This document shows positions 49,541 to 54,260 of a DNA stretch of 54,260 bases, piece by piece. Under the pieces are notes generated by a model that was given only the letters and a program-made list of their open reading frames with translations, was not told where the DNA came from and ran no database searches. The DNA lies in contig QIDH01000010.1 of assembly GCA_003229305.1 (NCBI GenBank), positions 1-54,260 on the forward strand, given 5' to 3'. Source of the stretch: Acidimicrobiia bacterium. GTDB lineage: Bacteria > Actinomycetota > Acidimicrobiia > Spongiisociales > Spongiisociaceae. The translations under genes were made by a program, and so were the position numbers. The first letter of the stretch is position 1. The number at the start of each line of letters is the position of its first letter.

Positions 49541-51001
49541 TCACCTCTTCTTCTTTTTTCGTTGGTTCTTCTTGGTCCGCTGGGTCCCCGCCGCGACCTT
49601 GCGCTGTCGCGGCTTGGCAGCCAGATCGACCTCTTCGAGGCCGGCCTGCGCGGCGATGGCCTTCTGGGCCCGCTTTCCGCCTAGGCCCGGGATATTGGGA
49701 AGCCCCGGAATACCCTTGCCTGCGGCAAACGCCTGCATCATCTTGCGCGTCTCGTTGAACTGTTTCAACAAACCGTTTACTTGTTGGATGGTTGTCCCAG
49801 ACCCTGAGGCTATCCGCCTGCGCCGATTTCCGCTGATGAGTTTGGGATCCACCCTCTCGCCCGGCGTCATCGATCGAATGATCGCCTCAACGCGCGAGAT
49901 GTCTCGATCCGACACCTCGACATTTGCGAATGTCGATCGAGCGCCCGGGATCATACCAAGCAAATCGCCAACTGGCCCCATCCGGCGGAGCTGCTGGAAT
50001 TGCGACAGGAAGTCTTCGAACGTGAATTCGGCTCGCATCATGCGGTCGGCCATCACTTCGGCCTCTTGTTCGTCCCAGGTCGCCTCCGCCTTTTCGATGA
50101 GAGTCAGCACGTCTCCCATGCCGAGAATCCGAGAGGCCATACGGTCTGGGTGGAAGACTTCAAAATCGGCAGGCGATTCGCCAATGCCTGCAAACTTGAT
50201 CGGACAGCCGGTGACTTCGCGAACGCTGATCGCCGCCCCTCCCCTGGCATCGCCATCCAGTTTGGAAAGAACCACACCGGTCAAACGGGTCTTTTCAAGG
50301 AACCCCTCCGCGACATTCACCGCGTCCTGGCCGGTCATCGCGTCTACGACCAGCAACACTTCGGTCGGGTCGACCACCTTGCGGATGTCAGCCAACTCCG
50401 CCATGAGCTCTTGATCGACCTGAAGGCGACCTGCGGTGTCAACGATCACGACATCGAATTCTTCTGTCGCAGCGTGTTTCATCGCCCCTTTGACGAGTCT
50501 GGTTGGTTTCGTCTTGCGGTCGGCAAACACAGAGACGCCGATTCGCTCACCGAGCTGCTGCAGCTGATCAACGGCGCCCGGCCGCTGTAGGTCGGCTGCC
50601 ACCAGTAGCACCCTCTTGCCCTGCCCCTTGAGCATGGCCGCGAGTTTTGCGGCGGACGTGGTCTTGCCGGAACCCTGCAATCCGACCATCAGGATCGTCA
50701 GCGGGCCTGATGTTGGAGTGGAAAGCGGGACGGCCTCTCGGCCGAGGGTCTCAATGAGAGATTCGTTCACCAGCTTGATGATCTGCTGACCAGGGGTGAG
50801 GCTCTTGGCGACTTCGGTTCCAACGACCTCGGTGCGGATACGCTCCAGGAGGGTGCGGGCGACCCCGACGTTGACATCTGCCTCGAGCAGCGCCAGGCGA
50901 ACCTCCCTTAGGGCGGCGTCGACGTCGGCCTCCGACAGGCGCCCCTTTGACCGAAGCTTGTCGAAGATGCCGCTGAATCGATCTGTCAACGATTCGAACA
51001 T
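49541..51001 (-). CDS. ffh: Signal recognition particle protein Ffh
   Basis: [59 protein letters not shown]; Met-rich M domain. Confidence 0.97.
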   Translation of the reverse strand: MFESLTDRFSGIFDKLRSKGRLSEADVDAALREVRLALLEADVNVGVARTLLERIRTEVVGTEVAKSLTPGQQIIKLVNESLIETLGREAVPLSTPTSGPLTILMVGLQGSGKTTSAAKLAAMLKGQGKRVLLVAADLQRPGAVDQLQQLGERIGVSVFADRKTKPTRLVKGAMKHAATEEFDVVIVDTAGRLQVDQELMAELADIRKVVDPTEVLLVVDAMTGQDAVNVAEGFLEKTRLTGVVLSKLDGDARGGAAISVREVTGCPIKFAGIGESPADFEVFHPDRMASRILGMGDVLTLIEKAEATWDEQEAEVMADRMMRAEFTFEDFLSQFQQLRRMGPVGDLLGMIPGARSTFANVEVSDRDISRVEAIIRSMTPGERVDPKLISGNRRRRIASGSGTTIQQVNGLLKQFNETRKMMQAFAAGKGIPGLPNIPGLGGKRAQKAIAAQAGLEEVDLAAKPRQRKVAAGTQRTKKNQRKKKKR

Positions 51002-51092
51002 TGCTCCATTCTACGCGCTGGTAGAAAGACTCTCTCCCAGGCCGGCACGCCGGCTGGACACCGCCGCCCCATCACTCAATTAGCCTTCGCGG

Positions 51093-53831
51093 ATGGATCT
51101 CCAGGAACGAGACGCGGCGCTGCGGGCCGACATCCGTCGGCTCGGCGCCCAACTCGGCGAGTCGCTCGTGCGCCAGGAAGGCCAAGAATTGCTCGACCTG
51201 GTCGAAGATGTGAGGGCCAGAACTCGGCAGCTGCGTGAATCCGGTGCAGCTCAGGACGCCGAGATGCTCGGGGACCTGCTCGCCAATCTCGATCTCCCCA
51301 GGCTGGTTCTCCTCGCCCGCGCATTCACTGCCTACTTCTACTTGGCCAACGTGGCCGAACAGACCCACAGATTGGACGAACTAGCGGCCAGAACCCGTCA
51401 GCAGCGCGGATGGCTCGAGAGCACTGTCGACCAGATCGAGGCAGCCGACCTCTCTCAGGCGGAGGTCGAGTCAGCGCTCGACCGGTTGGAACTCCGACCT
51501 GTCTTCACTGCCCATCCAACCGAGGCTTCCCGTCGGTCGATCCTGACCAAGCTGAACACGATGGCCGACCTCCTGGACGAGCGCCTTGACCCGCGATCCA
51601 CCGAGCCAGACCAACGTCGAATCGACCGCCGAATCGAAGAACTCATCGACCTCATCTGGCAAACCGACGAACTACGCCGCGAGCGACCTGACCCTACGGA
51701 CGAGGCAGCGTCAGTGATCTACTACTTCGACGAGCTGTTCAAACGGGCTGCGCCTGAGGTCCTTGACCGCTTCGCCACCGAAATGAGCCGACTCGGGATC
51801 GAGGTTCGCATCGACGACACCCCGATCCGTTTCGGCACCTGGGTGGGGGGTGACCGCGACGGAAATCCGCACGTCACGCCTGACGTTACGGACAGCGTGT
51901 TGGCCGCCCAGCACGATCACGCAATGCGCAACTTGATTGGAGCAATCGAGCAACTCGCGTCTGATTTGTCACCCTCGTCGCGGATACGGGGGGTCTCCGA
52001 TGAGCTCAACGCCAGCCTCGAGGCCGACCGTTCCGCGATGCCTGAAGTCTTCAAGAAGTTCGGGACTTTGAATGCAGAGGAACCGTACCGGTTGAAACTC
52101 GCCTATATCCACCAGCGGCTGGTCAACACCCGCGAACGCATGGCAGGCACCGCAGTACGTCGACCGCAACGCGATTACATGACCGTTCGGGAATTGCTCG
52201 ACGAACTCGCTCTCATCCACGAATCGCTCAGTGCGAATCGTGGCCAGTTGATCGCCTCAGGAATGGTCGCCAGGCTGACGAGGACTGCCGCGGCGTTCGG
52301 CTTTCACCTCGCAACCATGGACATCAGGCAACACGCGCAGAGCCACCACGCAGCCCTCGCTGAGCTATTCGAGCGCCTCGGGACCGACTACCGCGGCCTC
52401 GACCAGGCTTCACGAACCGCCTTGCTCACATCCGAACTCGCCGGCCGTCGCCCTTTGACCACAAGCGCCGCAATGGTCAGCGACGAATCGGTCGCCACCC
52501 TCGACGTTTTCCGTTCGATTCGTGACGCCAAAGACCGCTACGGGCAAGACCTCATCGAAAGCTATGTCATCTCGATGACCCGTGATGTTGACGACGTCCT
52601 GGCCGCCGCAGTGTTGGCAAGGGAGGCAGGCCTTATCGACGTCCCCGGCGAGATTGCGGACGTGGGCTTCGTACCACTGCTCGAGACGACAGACGAGTTG
52701 CGAATTGCCGGCCCGCTGTTAGACCGTCTCCTGTCGATTGAGCCATACCGCCATATCGTGCGGCTCCGCTCCAACACCCAGGAAGTAATGCTCGGATACT
52801 CCGATTCAAACAAACACGGGGGGATCACCACCTCACAGTGGGAGATCTACAAGGCACAGCAGGCGCTGCGGGACGTGGCCAAGTCGCACGGGGTCATCCT
52901 GCGACTGTTCCACGGTCGCGGAGGCACCATCGGCCGAGGTGGGGGCCCAACTCACGAGGCCATCTTGGCCCAACCACACGGTTCGGTCGATGGCCCGATC
53001 AAGATCACAGAGCAGGGCGAAGTCATCTCGGACAAGTACGGGCTGGCCGCGTTGGCCGAGCGCAACCTGGAGCTGACTCTCGCCGCAGTCATCGAGGCCA
53101 CGCTGCTTCACCGAACTCCTCGCCAATCCACCGAACTGCTCGAGAGCTGGCACAGCAGCATGGACCAGATCAGTGCTGAGGCATTTTCCGCCTATCGCTC
53201 GCTGATCGAGGACCCAGGCCTCGTTGACTACTTCCTGAGCGCAACACCTGTCGACGAGCTCGGTTCTCTGAATATTGGATCTCGCCCCTCCAGACGGCCG
53301 GACGGTTCGGGTTCGTTGGATGATCTGCGGGCGATCCCCTGGGTGTTCGGCTGGACCCAATCACGCCAGATCATCCCAGGCTGGTTCGGGGTTGGATCTG
53401 GCCTGGCCGCCGCGCGCCGGGACGGTCGAGGAGAGGCGATCGCAGAAATGCACCAGCAGTGGTCATTCTTCAAGACCTTCATCTCGAACGTCGAGATGAC
53501 CCTCGCCAAGACCGACCTGAGTATCGCGAAACGGTATGTCGACAATCTCGTAGACCCGGATCATCACCACCTTTTCGAAGCCATCGAGGACGAATACGAG
53601 CGCACGATTCGTGAGGTGCTAGCGGTGACCGGATCCGAAACGTTGCTCGAGGCGAACCCGGTTCTGCAACGGACGCTGTCGGTTCGGGATGCCTACTTGC
53701 ACCCTCTGCATCATCTCCAAGTCGACTTGCTCAGCAGATCTCGGACGGACGACGTCGACAACGCTCCTCTCCGGCGGGCTCTGTTGCTCACGGTCAACGG
53801 GATCGCTGCTGGCCTTCGCAACACCGGCTGA
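51093..53831 (+). CDS. ppc: Phosphoenolpyruvate carboxylase
   Basis: VFTAHPTEASRRSIL; WVGGDRDGNPHVT; MLGYSDSNKHGGITTSQWEIYKAQ; LFHGRGGTIGRGGGPTHEAILAQP. Confidence 0.97.
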   Translation: MDLQERDAALRADIRRLGAQLGESLVRQEGQELLDLVEDVRARTRQLRESGAAQDAEMLGDLLANLDLPRLVLLARAFTAYFYLANVAEQTHRLDELAARTRQQRGWLESTVDQIEAADLSQAEVESALDRLELRPVFTAHPTEASRRSILTKLNTMADLLDERLDPRSTEPDQRRIDRRIEELIDLIWQTDELRRERPDPTDEAASVIYYFDELFKRAAPEVLDRFATEMSRLGIEVRIDDTPIRFGTWVGGDRDGNPHVTPDVTDSVLAAQHDHAMRNLIGAIEQLASDLSPSSRIRGVSDELNASLEADRSAMPEVFKKFGTLNAEEPYRLKLAYIHQRLVNTRERMAGTAVRRPQRDYMTVRELLDELALIHESLSANRGQLIASGMVARLTRTAAAFGFHLATMDIRQHAQSHHAALAELFERLGTDYRGLDQASRTALLTSELAGRRPLTTSAAMVSDESVATLDVFRSIRDAKDRYGQDLIESYVISMTRDVDDVLAAAVLAREAGLIDVPGEIADVGFVPLLETTDELRIAGPLLDRLLSIEPYRHIVRLRSNTQEVMLGYSDSNKHGGITTSQWEIYKAQQALRDVAKSHGVILRLFHGRGGTIGRGGGPTHEAILAQPHGSVDGPIKITEQGEVISDKYGLAALAERNLELTLAAVIEATLLHRTPRQSTELLESWHSSMDQISAEAFSAYRSLIEDPGLVDYFLSATPVDELGSLNIGSRPSRRPDGSGSLDDLRAIPWVFGWTQSRQIIPGWFGVGSGLAAARRDGRGEAIAEMHQQWSFFKTFISNVEMTLAKTDLSIAKRYVDNLVDPDHHHLFEAIEDEYERTIREVLAVTGSETLLEANPVLQRTLSVRDAYLHPLHHLQVDLLSRSRTDDVDNAPLRRALLLTVNGIAAGLRNTG

Positions 53832-53832
53832 C

Positions 53833-54105
53833 ATGGAGATGAGCGCATTCGCGGAGCGAGTCCACGAGGCCGTCAACAGCCTCGAACCGGGTGAGTTGGT
53901 CACCTACGGCGAAATAGCGATCCAAGCGGGACGACCGGGGGCAGCCAGGGCCGTGGGCCGTATCCTGGCCATCAGCGATGGCACCCTGCCTTGGTGGAGA
54001 GTGGTGACCGTGGCCGGTCGGCTGGTCCCCGGCCACGAAACGCGACACGCCGAGCACCTGCGTGCGGAGGGTTTCACGATTAGAGCCAACCGGGTTCAGA
54101 CCTGA
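53833..54105 (+). CDS. Alkyltransferase-like (ATL/MGMT C-domain) protein, no active-site Cys
   Basis: FAERVHEAVNSLEPGELVTYGEIAIQAGRPGAARAVGRILAISDGTLPWWRVVTVAGRLVPG; PWWRV at the PCHRV position. Confidence 0.88.
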   Translation: MEMSAFAERVHEAVNSLEPGELVTYGEIAIQAGRPGAARAVGRILAISDGTLPWWRVVTVAGRLVPGHETRHAEHLRAEGFTIRANRVQT

Positions 54106-54204
54106 CGGGCGGGATCAGTGGTACTCGTCGCGGAGTGGCCCCACCGTCAATGCACCCTTTCGACCCGCCCCGTTACCTCCAGCGACGCCTGGCGGCGACG
54201 GACG

Positions 54205-54260
54205 GCGGATAGCGGATAGCGGATAGCGGATAGCGGATAGCGGATAGCGGATAGCGGATA
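54205..54260. repeat. Heptanucleotide tandem repeat (GCGGATA)x8, running off the window end
   Basis: 8 perfect units counted; reverse complement of the 29235-29276 unit. Confidence 0.97.

Overview
Actinomycetota-like chromosomal window, probably Acidimicrobiia or a relative (inferred from gene order, F420 genes and GC-rich codon use, not tested). The backbone is a long, mostly minus-strand translation and housekeeping supercluster: pnp-rpsO-ribF-truB-nrnA-rbfA-DUF503-infB-nusA-rimP, proS, ispG-rseP-dxr-cdsA-frr-pyrH-tsf-rpsB, a WhiG/FliA-type sigma factor, xer, dprA-comM, yraN-DUF2469-lepB-rplS-trmD, and rimM-khpA-rpsP-ffh. Accessory blocks interrupt it: (a) an integrase pseudogene plus a tRNA 3'-half at the left edge; (b) a DUF222/HNH endonuclease gene; (c) a plus-strand membrane protein/wHTH/ABC-2 exporter operon; (d) an SDR/enoyl-CoA hydratase pair with a small-protein pair; (e) an ~11 kb block between trmD and rimM. 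Block (e) carries a 774-aa acidic protein ending in a YbjQ-like domain, a two-component system, split CofG/CofH with an extra N-terminal domain on CofH, two tandem GAPDH genes of which the first lacks the catalytic Cys, an M23 peptidase and an AMIN/Gmad2-like lipoprotein. The strongest leads are the predicted GAPDH pseudoenzyme coupled to a canonical GAPDH, the acidic-IDR/YbjQ protein, the CofH N-terminal extension, the GCGGATA heptanucleotide tandem repeats at two loci, a probable ATC start codon for proS, and an unlisted 37-aa membrane ORF coupled to a CPGC...HWHxGCW protein. All family calls are from motif recognition by eye; no database search was run.
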